A model generated the notes under the pieces. The model made no database searches, had not been told where the DNA came from, and worked only from the letters and a program-made list of their open reading frames with translations. A DNA stretch of 64,000 bases from Timema cristinae (lineage: Eukaryota; Arthropoda; Insecta; Phasmatodea; Timematidae), in assembly GCA_039000515.1 (NCBI GenBank), contig JBCFYV010000230.1, positions 1 through 64,000 of the forward strand, read 5' to 3'. This document shows, piece after piece, positions 1-10,429 of the stretch. How positions within the stretch are numbered: the first letter of the stretch is position 1; each line of letters starts with the position of its first letter. A program made the translations under genes and the position numbers.

Positions 1-880
1 AAATTTAAATTCCTCTCGAAGGAAGTTGTTTTCGGTTTTTATCGCTTTTTCAATTAACTGCTGAAATGACATAGGGGAGGTGGGACCCTTTGGGGTCACC
101 TTCCTAAAGATGTGCGCCAATCTACAGTGACGTTCTTCCCCGTTTGGAATATGCATCAATTTAGTTAAGAAGGTACTCTTTTCATCGATTCGATAAAAAA
201 TAAGGTATTATCTTGACCCGATCAGCCATAGTAACTCGTTTAATCCACGTATCCCTCATGCCTCTAAAAAATGACATTTGCAGGACGACGATGTTCACGT
301 GCGGTTTTTTCCTTGACAAACATGATTAGACATTGATTTCGGCCTCGGGTAATTTTTTCAATGATGGAAGCAATCTTCTATCGTGCTCTGAATGGCCTGC
401 TCCAGCCGATGCATGCAAGAGTCTCAGTCGATCTACCAAATTCGTTCGGGTCATTCAAATATGTATAATTTATCCCTTTTACTCTCTCCAGACCTTCCGC
501 TCTCAGGCTCATCCTGAAACAAAGGTTTTATGATACGTGTATACTTTGATCCTGTGCGTGACTTGAAATGGCTATAAGGTTCGTTCCGGCTCAATGTCCG
601 TTTGTTTCATCGAGCTTAGAATTGTAAACATTCAGATCATCCTGGGTGAAATTAATAGGCTCTTTTCTGAAGAGTTATTTCATAAGAAACTAAATGTAAG
701 CAGCTACAATATTTTGAGAGTTACAGTTCCCTAATTTTCATAAAATAAAGCATGTGTATCCCGAGTTTGGTTCGTGTTTCCATCTTAATATAAACCATAA
801 GTTTTTATAAAGCGTGCTTGACGTGTATGAAGATAAGTATGTGATTAATGTATGTTATGTAATCTTCCAGGAAAAAAATA
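1..880. other. Unassigned AT-rich sequence
   Basis: No repeat, RNA or protein family is recognised on either strand. The 66-codon frame at 333-533 has no family motif and no compositional support, so it is not called as a gene. Confidence 0.5.
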
Positions 881-887
881 TTTTTCC

Positions 888-1095
888 TTTGTTGTATGTA
901 TGTTTGTATGTATGTATGTAAAAGTAATGTCTGTATGTTATATATGTATATTATGTATTTTATGTATATATGCATGCTGTATATTTGTATGTATTTATAT
1001 ATATGTTTATATTATGTATGTAATGTATGTAATTTTATGTATGTTATGTATGTAATGTATGTTTATATGTATGTATTTATTTAATATATATATAG
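888..1095. repeat. TGTA/TATG microsatellite
   Basis: Interrupted tetranucleotide repeat of the TGTA class, grading into TATA at its right end directly beside the foldback element. The overlapping Met/Tyr/Cys-rich reading frames are products of the repeat. Confidence 0.9.
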
Positions 1096-1591
1096 CCCAA
1101 ACTGCACTTATAGTTTGTTTGAACCAAAAGTTTAAAAAAAAATCCCTAAAATACTTACATCCGGGAAACTTGCTAATACCCCTTTAAATTGTGTCCCAAG
1201 TTTCAGCGTACAGTGCCGGGAGAGCGCTAAGCCAAGCATGCGTGTACAACAGGTCGCATATGAGTAGGCAGTGGCCCAAAGCACTTTCGACATTTTGGAG
1301 CTCGGTAGCAGAATATAGCACAATTAATAGTAAACACACTAGTCCATCTAGAAATGTGAATACGTTCTGAGGTTTTTCATTAACCCTACATCATGGCATT
1401 ATCACATGTGCAGTGCCGTGTGCCTAAACCCAATGCCAACTTGTTACATGCATGCTTGAACAGTTTGCTCTCCAGCCGATGTACACTAAAACGTTGAACA
1501 CCATTTAATTGTATTAGCATACCCTCAGGATGTAAGTGTACAGAGATTTTGTATTAATTTGGTTCAAAACAAATTTTATGTGCAGTTTGGG
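1096..1591. mobile_element. Foldback/MITE-like element with ~155 bp inverted arms
   Basis: The left arm (1,096-1,252) is the imperfect reverse complement of the right arm (about 1,438-1,591), with a spacer of about 185 bp. The outermost 12 bases, CCCAAACTGCAC and GTGCAGTTTGGG, match perfectly, and matching blocks (ACTTACATCC, TGCTAATAC, GGAGAGC, CAAGCATGC) follow in order along the arms. No coding frame lies in the spacer. The structure fits a non-autonomous DNA transposon or foldback element. The superfamily cannot be named because no clear target-site duplication is visible; the left flank is a TATA microsatellite and the right flank is TTATGAG. Confidence 0.75.
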
Positions 1592-1877
1592 TTATGAGTT
1601 TCCAAAAAATCCTGTTGTTTATATATATTAGTCGAATGTAAGACATCTGGACATGTAGTGTAAGAGGTTCCGTGGAAAACCTCTTCACATGAAAGGTAAC
1701 TGGCCTTCTTTTTTTACCTCTAATGGTGATGGTTTTTATAGGTCCAAGATCGATACATCAAAAAAAAATCTGGAAGCGGCGGGAATAAAACCGGGGAAAC
1801 TTTGGATCTGTATCCAGGAACTCTGAGCACTATACAAGAGAGTGGTCATAAAATACAATAGGGTAATACCTGTAGCT

Positions 1878-2400
1878 AGTATGGAGTAGGGCCCCTCAAT
1901 TTGACCTTTGACCCCGAGTTGTGTGACTTAATAATTGCGTGTTTAGTCGCAAAACTCCCCCTGGCTTTTCCTTGGTGACTCATACCTAGTGCCAGTATAT
2001 TTCCGTCTGACCTGAATTTCCCCTTTGGTTATTTCCATGAAGACATGGGGTTAACGACCTGTGTCCTTATATCTGGTTTTATATATGGCAATAGGTTTTC
2101 CCTGATTCGTGGGGCCAGTTTGGGGGATTGACAAGATAGAATTAAAACACGACCTTGAATGAAAGTCGTAAACCTTCCCATCTATTGGCAATGGGTTTTC
2201 CCGATGAAAGTCATCGCACTGTCGCAACCTAATGACTCATACCTGGTGCCAGTTTAGTGGCCCGACAAGACAAGTAGAGACAGGAATAGATCACGAACTT
2301 GAATGATGTCGCAACCCTCCCCCTTCTATGTTGCAATGGGTTTTCCCTGGTGACGTCATCCTCTGTCACAACCTTAGCTGTAACAGCTATACATATCAGC
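1878..2400 (+). repeat. Left terminal inverted repeat of the 13.3 kb element
   Basis: Complement of the right terminal region (13,990-15,197). It contains about two to three sub-repeats recognised by GACAAGA, GGTGCCAGTTT, TGACTCATACC, GGCAATGGGTTTTCCC and CACGACCTTGAATGA. TGACTCA sits at 1,977 and 2,233. A nuclear-receptor DR1-like block TGACCTTTGACCCC lies at 1,902-1,915. This side is about 0.5 kb, less than half the length of the right side, because fewer sub-repeats are present. Confidence 0.8.
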
Positions 2401-3480
2401 ACCGGTTTTGAAATCCTTTCATTGAAAAACTTGGGCTTCGAGTGTTATACAAGTAACCCAGGATGAGTGGTTACGCTTCCTAACGGATCTGGGTGAGTAA
2501 ATGTACTTTTCTAACGACACACTCATTATTTATTTGCTATTAAATCAAAGTGGTAGACATTTTATTTATTCAAATTACAATAAAACATGGCAGATTTTGT
2601 TTCTGGGTTTATTAATTTATAATAGGTTTATGAGAATTAAACTTTAGATAATTTGAAATGTCCAAGCAGTCACTTTTGGATGATGTTTGAAAATTTTAAA
2701 TGCCTGGACAAATTTTTATTATAGTCAAGGTATTTTATTGAAAAAACATGATTTGTAGCTATAGTTAAATGATAATAATTTGATCGGTAATTTACTAAGG
2801 GCCCTGAATATTATTTTAAAATCGTATAAACAAGAGTGTATATAAAAAATTTAAAAATAATGTATTTTTTTATCAAAGTAGTTTATTAAATACGTTTATT
2901 ACAAACTATAAAATTATTTGGGGGAATTTACTAAAAACTAAATTTTATTTATAAGATGTTTGAACATTCTTTATTATAATTAACATAATGTTTGCGTTTA
3001 TTGAGGGTAGTGTTTTAAAAATACTACAATGCATCAGTTTCTATGATCCCTACACTTATGAAAGACGTCATAGCCCAGACAAAATGTACCAAAAAAAACA
3101 AACTATTTAAAAATATTTTTGGGGTTTAAAAGCCTTTGTATTTTTTTTTTTCGAAAGTATCTAAACACCCGTTCTCAACCGCTAAAAAAAGGCTGTTCTT
3201 TTAAAAAAAGAGAATAGATCTGCAACGTTCACCATCCTTTCACATAGGGTAAATATGTAAAGCCTGGTCGTTGGCCGAGTCGCCTATTACTGTCGAGCTT
3301 TTAAATACAATACCAAAAACAGGCTAACGCTTCAAAGTGAGGCCTTTGTTATCATAAAATACACATTGCCCAACGAGCTAACGCTACTAAATGTCTCAAA
3401 TTCACATACCACTCTGAGGATTATTTTATCTTACTTTATATCACGTAGATAATCTGTTTAATATTTTTAAATTCAAGCTA
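2400..3480. other. AT-rich interior of the 13.3 kb element
   Basis: Very AT-rich, with many stops in all frames. A single copy of the AAAGTGGTAGACAT motif (about 2,547) resembles the start of the array at 3,490. No gene is recognised. Confidence 0.5.
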
Positions 3481-3489
3481 TACTGAATA

Positions 3490-3950
3490 TCAAATTAATC
3501 TGGAAACAGACAAAGTGATAGACAACAAAGTGGTCGAACGAGAGGAAAAGTGGTAGACATCAACTGCTAGACACGAAGAAACGACACGGACCAAGTGATC
3601 GACACGAGCTGGACCCTTTGATAGACAACCAACGGTAGACAAAATGAAAAAAATTATTTGGAAGGCTGGGTGGGTCAAGTGGCCGACACAACTTGGACCA
3701 ACTGCTAGACAAGCTCAAGTATAGGAGTACAAAGTGATAGACAACCAAGCGGTCGACACGAGAGGAAAAAATCTGTAAAAAGAAACCAAATGCCTTTGAC
3801 ACTCAGAAACAACGTGGACCAAGTGATCGAACGAGCTGGACCATGTGATAGACAAGCTCCCCTATAAGAGGACAAAGTGATGACAGCCAAGCGGCCCCAC
3901 ACAAGAGGACCAACTGCTCAACAAACATCAAAATGAATCCAGTTAAGAGT
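3490..3950 (+). repeat. Degenerate GTGGTCGACA/GTGATAGACAA short-period repeat, copy A
   Basis: Irregular repetition of short phrases such as AAGTGATAGACAAC, AAGTGGTCGAACGAGAGGA, GAGCTGGACC and CAACTGCTAGACA, spaced about 15-40 bases apart. The block AAATTATTTGGAAGGCTGGG and the following TGGGTCAAGTGGCC (about 3,652-3,686) recur in inverted orientation at 5,700-5,731. The overlapping minus-strand frames of 62-80 codons come from the repeat and are not genes. Confidence 0.75.
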
Positions 3951-4384
3951 GGCCTAACTAAGTGACAGACAAGTTATTTCAAAACTAACAAAGTAATAAA
4001 CATGGGGCTTTAAAGTTGGGTATAAGGATAGTCCCGGATCCTCTTAGAAATTGCTGCCCTCCCAACCCCTAGATTTAACTAGCCCAAAAAGGGTGAGGTC
4101 CACTTAATGTGTATAAACTTAAACCACCGTTTTTTTAATTTTAATAATTTACTTACACATTGCACTCTTCAAAAAAATATTTTCTAACACTAGTTTAGTT
4201 ATCATTTCGATTAAATAATAGGTTTGATACATACAATATGGTATCTGAAAATAAATAATGTTTCTCTGAATGAAACGAGTTTCGTATCTGAAGAAAGGAG
4301 ACAAACGTTTTGTTTTTAAAATGGTAAATCTACTTTAAAAACTAACCAGATGAAATAAAATCTTATATAAAAGAGCAAACTGCC

Positions 4385-4545
4385 AGAAACTAAGTTGGTA
4401 GATTATGATCAGGGTTCGATTCCGGTCAGTTACAGTGAGGGTATTTTCTTAAAAGGTTTTCCCTTGCCACCACGCAAATTCAGGTCCACTATGTATTAAA
4501 TTTTATCTTCCTCATTCTCACACATTAACGTAATTAGTAAATAAG
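4385..4545 (+). mobile_element. tRNA-derived SINE, family 1
   Basis: It has a tRNA-like B box in AGGGTTCGATTCCGG, then the family body: a GTGAGGGT-TTTTCTTAAAAGGTTTTCCC block, an ACGCAAATTCAGGT block and a GTCCACTATGTATTAAA end. The same order of blocks occurs at 4,630, 41,370, 44,515, 44,950, 47,540 and 56,665. The A-box half is poorly preserved. Confidence 0.6.
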
Positions 4546-4629
4546 CGTATAACCCAAACAGGGGGTAAGAAACATGCTACAAAAAAATCTAATTGCACTA
4601 ATGGATTAAAGAAGAAATGTTGTTATTAT

Positions 4630-4760
4630 AAGATGTGTACTCTCATTTGCATTTAGGGAGAATGTAAACCATTAATGAAATATCCCCCTCCGTACACCCG
4701 GCTGGATTTGAAGCCTGATATCCCCGTCATTGACAGTCCATCTATTTTGAGAATGACCCT
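4630..4760 (-). mobile_element. tRNA-derived SINE, family 1 (inverted copy)
   Basis: Read on the minus strand it gives GATGGACTGTCAATGACGGG, then AGGCTTCAAATCC (B-box like), GGTGTACGGAGGG, a GGTTTACA block and ATGCAAATGAGAGTACAC. These are the family-1 head and body in the right order. It lies about 90 bases from the plus-strand copy in opposite orientation. Confidence 0.6.
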
Positions 4761-4979
4761 TAGACCATAACCATCGAAGCTAAGAACATTTTGTTGATGT
4801 GCGTTAAGACCAGATTTATTAATGGGTTAGAATAAGGAGCTAAGTTAAGATGAAATAATCCCGCATTAGTGTAAAAGTTAGATGTAAAAATCACAAGGGG
4901 GGTAACTATCAGCCCAATCCGCTCAGTCGGAATGATTACTCTTATTCAAGCTACTCTAAAACCTTATTAGACCCTGTGA

Positions 4980-5305
4980 CAAACAGCGTTATTTAGGAGG
5001 TCAAACAATACCTACACCTAGCATACAGTGTTATTTAGGAGGACAGACAATACTTAGACCCAGCAAACAGTGTTATTTAGGAGGGCAAACAATACTTACA
5101 CCTAGCAACAGTGTTATTTAGGAGGTCAAACAATACTTACACCTAGCAAACAGTGTTATTTAGGAGGTCAAACAATACTTATACCTTTCATACAGTGTTA
5201 TTTAGGAGGTCAAACAATACTTACACCAGCATACAGTGTTATTTAGGGGGTTAAACAATACTTACACATAGAATACAGGTTATTTAGGCAAACAATACCT
5301 ACATA
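4980..5305 (+). repeat. Minisatellite, ~42-bp unit, about 7 copies
   Basis: The unit is approximately ACAGTGTTATTTAGGAGGTC followed by AAACAATACTTACACCTAGCAA. Copies differ by a few substitutions and small deletions; the last copy is the most degraded. There are no spacers, so it is not a CRISPR array. Confidence 0.9.
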
Positions 5306-5539
5306 TACATTTTAAGCAAAATCTTTAGATCCGTTCGAAAAAAATTCAATTCGTGATATTCTTTTATAAGGTTTTCATTATTTCGAGTTATTTTCACCTA
5401 CATTCTTACTTTAGCAAACCCTACAAAAATATGTCAAGTAGTGTGAGGTTAAGTGACGGGTTGGGGGAAAAAAATTATTTTAGTGTAAACAAGGACAAGC
5501 GGGGTATTAAACTAACTGTTCTTCACTTAGCCCAATCTT

Positions 5540-5778
5540 TAAATGGATGATATCAAAGTTGGTCGAGGCAGTTGGTCCTTTTTCCATCGGTTTTCGGGAT
5601 TCCCCCTTGGTTCTATTGTCTTTTTCACCTGTTGTACAGTTCTCCTATCACCCCTTGACTTTTCCTAGGGCCAGGGTTGCTCCAAGGTTCGGTAGTCGGG
5701 GCCACTTGACCCACCCAGCCTTCCAAATATTTTTTTATGCTTGTCGAGCAGTTTGTTTTTCTAGCAGTTTTTTTATGG
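5540..5778 (-). repeat. Inverted partner (copy A') of the 3.49-3.95 kb repeat
   Basis: GGCCACTTGACCCACCCAGC followed by CTTCCAAATA at 5,702-5,731 is the reverse complement of about 3,656-3,686. Neighbouring phrases (GTTGGTCGAGGCAGTTGGTCC, TTGTCGAGCAGTTTG) are minus-strand versions of the CAACTGCTAGACA and GGACC phrases of copy A. The pair brackets about 2.3 kb that contains two SINEs and the 42-bp minisatellite. Confidence 0.65.
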
Positions 5779-5827
5779 TGCCAATTAATCTGTTGCTTTT
5801 AGTCCAGTAATTTGGTATTTTTACCTA

Positions 5828-6120
5828 GAATGTTTTGAGAAGTCCTGATTTTTGGTTCCTTTTTGTTTTTCGGGGTGCTGATTATGAATTTCCACTTTGC
5901 CACCTCAAAACTTTTCGGGAAACATGAAAAAAATGCAAAAAACAAAAAAAAACTTGACAATTTTTGGTTTTTTGCTTATAGTGAAAAATATGCATTCTTA
6001 CAGAAAATGTACCGATAAAAAATTAAACTAGAAAAAATTTTCCCCACTATTTAGCTCTGTAAATTTTTTTTCAGACAAATAGTTTAGGCGTAAGTGCGTG
6101 CTGAAATAGTTTGTATATGT
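5828..6120 (+). repeat. Left TIR of the 3.05 kb unit
   Basis: Shares with the complement of 8,562-8,875 the ordered blocks GAAGT-CTGATTTTTGG, AATTTCCA-TTTGCCACCT, CAAAA-TTTTCGGG, AACTTGAC, AAACTAGA-AAAATTT, CAGAC-AATAGTT-AGGCG and GAAA-TAGTTTG. The overall match is imperfect, which points to an old copy. Confidence 0.85.
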
Positions 6121-6208
6121 TTCCCTCGCCTCGTATCGTCTCTCTGTCGCGCGATCTCTTTCTCTCTTTTCTGCTCCCCTCCCTATAATTTCTAATCTGG
6201 TCTCACCC

Positions 6209-8357
6209 ATGGCTGTGGGGTCAGGAAGGTTTGGTCAAGATGGACACAAGGGATGGCATAAACTTCAACATGTTTGTGATGAAATTGAAATTTTCTGTGG
6301 TGTAGAATTTACAAGTTCAGAACAACACGTGGACAATAGAGACTCGAGAATTCAGCGAGACAAAAATGATGCAAAGAAGATGTTGAATTGGTTTAACCAG
6401 CATCCCCCTTTTCCCCAGAAAGCCCTGAGCTCATATCAATAAGTAGTGGTTTTTAGTCGATTTTAGATGATAGGGTCAACTGCCACATGTCCCGCGAGGG
6501 GGGTACAAAGGGGTCTTAACCGCATTGTAGGTGGGTTTTCCCCAATCAGTTAAATCCAAACGGAATGATCGAGTTCACCCCCTTGCCATTATTAACAGTG
6601 CCATACAAACACAAAATAAAACGATTACCATCAATCCAACCACACTTTTTCAGAGAATTAGCATTGCAAACAATCAGATGAAGAATTTGGGAGGAATTTT
6701 AACCTATGAACTCTGTCTCTAATCCACTATCTCTTTTGACGAGATGGAAATGAGAAAAGGTACAAAATCAACTTTGTAAAAAAGTTTTAAAGCTCCCCAA
6801 AAGGAAAAGAATTGGACAGCAGTATATTCGTCATCGATGGCGAATATTTTTGCATCGAGTTGTGTGAAGCAGAGGCAGTCATTTGCATATATTTGTGACA
6901 GTTATGTTGCATTTGTTGATCAAGCTACAAGTCAAGTGCGGTAGTCGTTTTTGATGGATACTCCGACAATGTTGCTGAAAAAGCACTAAATACCTGGAGC
7001 GCTCAAGGAAGTCACGCAAAAACAATTCTATCGAAATACTTTTTTAATGGAACAATGACCCCCACGGTCACTCAGGAGAAATTTCCTTGCCAACTCTAAG
7101 AATAAAAGTCGTTTAAATATCCATGCTAGTGACGAAATTCACAGGGGGGAACATGGTCTGCAAACAAGCAAAAAAGATGTGGATACCCTGATTATCAACA
7201 CAGCTCTTACCTTAACACCAACACATGAATCCGTCATAGTCGTCGGTTTAAGATGTAGATCTTATAGTCATCTTGACAGGTATTGTACTTCTCCCAACGT
7301 TCACTTACTTAAGCCAGGGGAAAAGGCAAAGTACCCCAGACACTTATCATCCTCGAAGTGCAGTTGACAAAGCAGTGCCGAGCACATATTGTTTTTACAT
7401 GCCATGAGTGGGTGTGATACAACATAAGCTTTTTTTCAATCAGGGTAAGATGAAATTTCTTCATACTTTGAAGAAGAATCCTGATTGATTAACACTGTTC
7501 AGGGGTTTAAAAAATCTGAACTGATAAAGAGGCAGTTGTCGATGCGGGTGAACGTTTCCTTATATCATTGTAAGGGGTTGTGGGAAAAAAGTAGCTCAAT
7601 AAATAAGTTGAGGTACAGGCATTTTGTAATGTCTGCATCCAGACCACAAACCCAAAATTGCCCCACTAACCCCTACTGAAGCTGAGCACGGGCAACATTC
7701 GTACGGTGTTCCATCAGGTTCAACAATGGCTTGGTCATTGAAAAAAGACCCGAACAACGGGGGTGGAAAAAAATCTAAGAATGGCCTCATGCCATTTCCC
7801 ACCCTTCAGCCCCTTGCCCCAGAAGCTATATTAAATCACATTTCGTGCAAATGTAAGAAGGCTGCCGAGGGATTGTGGCTGTGAAAGGCAGGCCTATATT
7901 GTTCGAAAATTTGTTTGAACTGTGAAGGAACCTGTGACAACTTGGAGAAAGCTGAATGGGCGAGGATGAAGATGTGGGCGATCCTGATTCAAGGAATTCA
8001 AGACCCGGGCCAAGAACTTGAAGCGGATCCATCAGAAGGTATTTTGATTAATACATTTACGAACACGCTATTCATTCTTTAATAACCCACTTTCGATGGT
8101 TTTACACCTTAGTCATACCTTGATACACTCATGTTGAACTAACATAACAATTTTACTTCTTTACTTTAAATTTTTTTTATAGATGAACGAAAGGCTCTGA
8201 AGGAAGAGGACAAGGACATCGGTCAGCTGGACCCTTTAGCAACAAGCGGCCCAGACGAATTTGATATCATTGTTATTATTATTTTATCCCTACATATTTC
8301 CCTTGCTATTATATTCCTACACATTTTTTTTATCACGAGTTTTAGTTTGTCACTGTA
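6209..8357 (+). pseudogene. Broken gene: PIN/XPG-like nuclease with C-terminal CXC-like Cys module
   Basis: A dispersed reading frame can be followed through several frameshifts and stops. Blocks in order are: GHKGWHKL and SSEQHVDNRDSRIQRDK (6,235-6,370); RNDRVHPLAIINSAI and TTLFQRISI (6,550-6,670); VVVFDGYSDN (about 6,936-6,975); DVDTLIINTAL (about 7,175-7,205); VIVVG, then DVDLIVIL in another frame (about 7,220-7,285); APEAILNHISCKCKK (about 7,813-7,860); and a Cys-rich end with CGC, AGLYCSKICLNC and GTCDN (to about 7,945). The DGY, DVD and second DVD clusters resemble the acidic residues of XPG/FEN1-type PIN domains, and the end resembles a tesmin/TSO1 CXC module. From memory this is a multi-copy, uncharacterised invertebrate family. 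The start at 6,209 is the first Met before the conserved block. A pyrimidine-rich stretch precedes it and an intron lies near the 3' end. Identity as a nuclease is inferred from motifs only. Confidence 0.65.
8039..8182 (+). other. Probable intron in the PIN/CXC gene
   Basis: GT at 8,039-8,040 follows CCATCAGAAG. A T-rich tract (TTTAAATTTTTTTTATAG) ends in AG at 8,181-8,182. Removing the 144 bases continues an acidic reading frame (DERKALKEEDKD, then GQLDPLATSGPDEFD) that runs open to a TAA near 8,357. The last ~28 residues are hydrophobic because of a TTA/ATT-rich stretch, so the original stop may have been earlier. Confidence 0.5.
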
Positions 8358-8561
8358 ACAGTACCTATGTTAATAAAAACCACATGTATCAACAACGAGT
8401 AAACTTATAGCCCTTTACATATAAACACCAAGGTATAGGATAACAATGAAAACTGTGAGATATTCACATGTTATAGTTCTTAATAATAATATCATAAAAA
8501 TTGAGCTTCATCACGAGAAAGAAGCAGGTTGCGCTTGAATGATGAACACTGAGTGTTGTCA

Positions 8562-8875
8562 CTTATTCAAATAGTTTCAACGCGCGTTTGCGCCTTAACT
8601 ATTCGTCTGACAAATAAAACATGCAAAGTTAAATTGTAGAAATTTTCTCTAGTTTATTTTTGTATATAAAATTTTCTCAAAAAAGTGCAATAGTTTTCAT
8701 GTTATAAGAAAAAAACCCAAAAAATAGTCAAGTTTTTTGTTGTTTTTTGGCTTTTTTTAAAAAATATTTACCCGAAAATTTTGAGGTGGCAAAATGGAAA
8801 TTCTTAATTTAGCAACAGAAAAATATAAATTAACCAAAAATCAGAACTTCCCCAAATTTTTCCCAAAGGTGGGAA
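8562..8875 (-). repeat. Right TIR of the 3.05 kb unit
   Basis: Reverse complement of the left TIR (5,828-6,120). It begins at CACTTATTCAAATAGTTTCA and ends near the CCAAAAATCAGAACTTCCCC block at 8,835-8,855. Confidence 0.85.
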
Positions 8876-9220
8876 CCCATTTCGAGCACTGATTGACGGG
8901 ACTATTTTATATTTTTGGAATGAGCGGGGGGAGATCCTCAGACATCCGGGATCTCATGGCCCCCGAGTCTATATGGAGGATTGACTGCAAACGTTGGTAA
9001 TTGCTAAATGAAAGAACAGATTTGTAAGAAAGAATAATTAGCTTTTTTAAAATAAATAAATAATTGAACCATGCAAATTTTTTGAAAGATAAATAATGTG
9101 ATAAATTGGTGAGTTTTCATGAATAAAATTGTGGAATATCAACTTTTTGTTTTAAAAATTTCAAAAACGGTAAGAAATTATATTGATTTAAAGTTATTTC
9201 CTTATTGCAATATTATTGTA

Positions 9221-9292
9221 GACACCCTTGGCTAATAGGTAGAATGCCTACCTCTTGATCTAAATGTCCCCGGGTTTGAGTCCAGGCAGGAC
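9221..9292 (+). mobile_element. tRNA-like SINE head or tRNA pseudogene
   Basis: TTGGCTAATAGGTAGAATGC resembles an A-box/D-arm and CCGGGTTTGAGTCCAGG is a T-arm with 4 of 5 stem pairs and a 7-base loop. The acceptor halves do not pair, so it is not a working tRNA gene. It does not share the family-1 body. Confidence 0.5.
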
Positions 9293-9299
9293 TTTTGCT

Positions 9300-9985
9300 A
9301 TTATTGTGAATATAACTATGCAGATTAATAGGTATTTTCTGTATATTACTCATGGCTACACTTACGTTAAAAATTCTAATACAAAGTTACGTTTTTTTTC
9401 AGATGCTTGGGACCACTATATGCTGTCTCTTCACATCAGGTGGCTGGGTTTGGGATCACCTCCACCACTACCACCCCTAGTCCCACACGAGCCTATAAAG
9501 GAATTTTTTCTGTTGGATGCAAATTGATGCATCCATAGGTGAGATTTTATTTTTACGTTAAAAAAAATAAAATATAATGCATAATAATATCATTATAATA
9601 TAAGTTGAAAGAGCATATAATGGTAGATTTCTTAGTAAACCTCTATAATAGAATATTAAAAAATGAAAACACTTTAAAATAGAACCAACCTTTAAAATAA
9701 ACGAAATGTCCCAAACAGTGTGTGGAATAAACAAGTGTCTTTTAAATTGGGTAGTTAGAGCAATTGAGGGGTCTGGTTTAATATTTGATATGCATACTAT
9801 CCACTCCGAGGACAAACTATAAATAAAATGATCATTTATGTTTTCAGGAATTATTTTGCTAACTTATATGATAATTTTTTGTTTTAAAAAGTGCAAAGAA
9901 TGATTTTTAAAATTGACTTGGTTGGAAGAATATAGTTTTAATCCTTACTTTGAATTTAGTTTGACTTGAGTTTGATTAAAATTCT
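9300..9985. other. Unassigned AT-rich sequence
   Basis: Two frames of 85-87 codons (9,264-9,527 plus; 9,558-9,815 minus) show no recognised motif. One overlaps the tRNA-like head. Nothing else is seen. Confidence 0.4.
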
Positions 9986-9989
9986 TATG

Positions 9990-10400
9990 TTTTTTGTTCA
10001 AATGAAAACTGGAGATGCTGGTCTAAGCCGCTGGGGAACCTCAGTCCGACCCCAACACCCACACACCCATTCACCGGTGGGAGCTTTGCCGCCTCTAGGA
10101 AGTGGAGGCATCATCTCACAATCGGGTGATGCTGAATATGTCGGCTCCTCCAGCCGCTTCCAAGCCACGGAAAGACACTGTCCAGCCTCAACATTCGCAG
10201 CCCTCATTCAACCAGCAAGAGCTTTAAACCCCTTTCAGGGAGTGGATGTGCCTTCCCCCAAGCCGCTGGTGTAGGGGGTAAGGCATGTGTAAATAAAAGG
10301 CTCTTCAAGGCTGGGGTATGGTGGTGGCGAGGTCGTCATCACACCACAGACTGGAATTAGTGTCCCGGTAAATCAGGTTGGGGGAGCATTGTAAAAATGG
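9990..10400. other. GC-rich island of unknown origin
   Basis: Roughly 400 bases that are much richer in G and C than the AT-rich surroundings, open on the plus strand at 9,966-10,274 (102 codons, Pro/Ser/Gly-rich) and on the minus strand at 9,998-10,207. Openness on both strands is what GC-rich DNA gives by chance. No family is recognised. It sits just before the polymerase relic and could be another gene of the same element or a separate insertion. Confidence 0.4.
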
Positions 10401-10429
10401 TATCTCTCTTTGAATCTTAGAGGAGAGAA

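Larger units (their letters stand above)
5828..8875 (+). mobile_element. 3.05 kb DNA-transposon-like unit with ~300 bp TIRs and one gene
   Basis: The arms at 5,828-6,120 and 8,562-8,875 are reverse complements of one another and flank a single broken gene transcribed left to right. The gene starts about 90 bases inside the left arm and ends about 200 bases before the right arm, a spacing typical of autonomous DNA transposons. The unit lies wholly inside the 13.3 kb Polinton-like element, so it is probably a nested insertion. Exact outer ends are uncertain: a weaker match (TAGTCC-GT-AAT) can be followed to about 5,797 and 8,912. No target-site duplication could be fixed. By gene content an Academ-like element (a superfamily reported to encode XPG-type nucleases) is the closest known idea, but this is inference. 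Confidence 0.65.

Noticed and set aside
852..1084. 62-67 codon frames rich in Met, Tyr and Cys
   Set aside because: They are translations of a TGTA microsatellite.
3490..3902. Three minus-strand frames of 62-80 codons
   Set aside because: They overlap one another in different frames within a short-period degenerate repeat.
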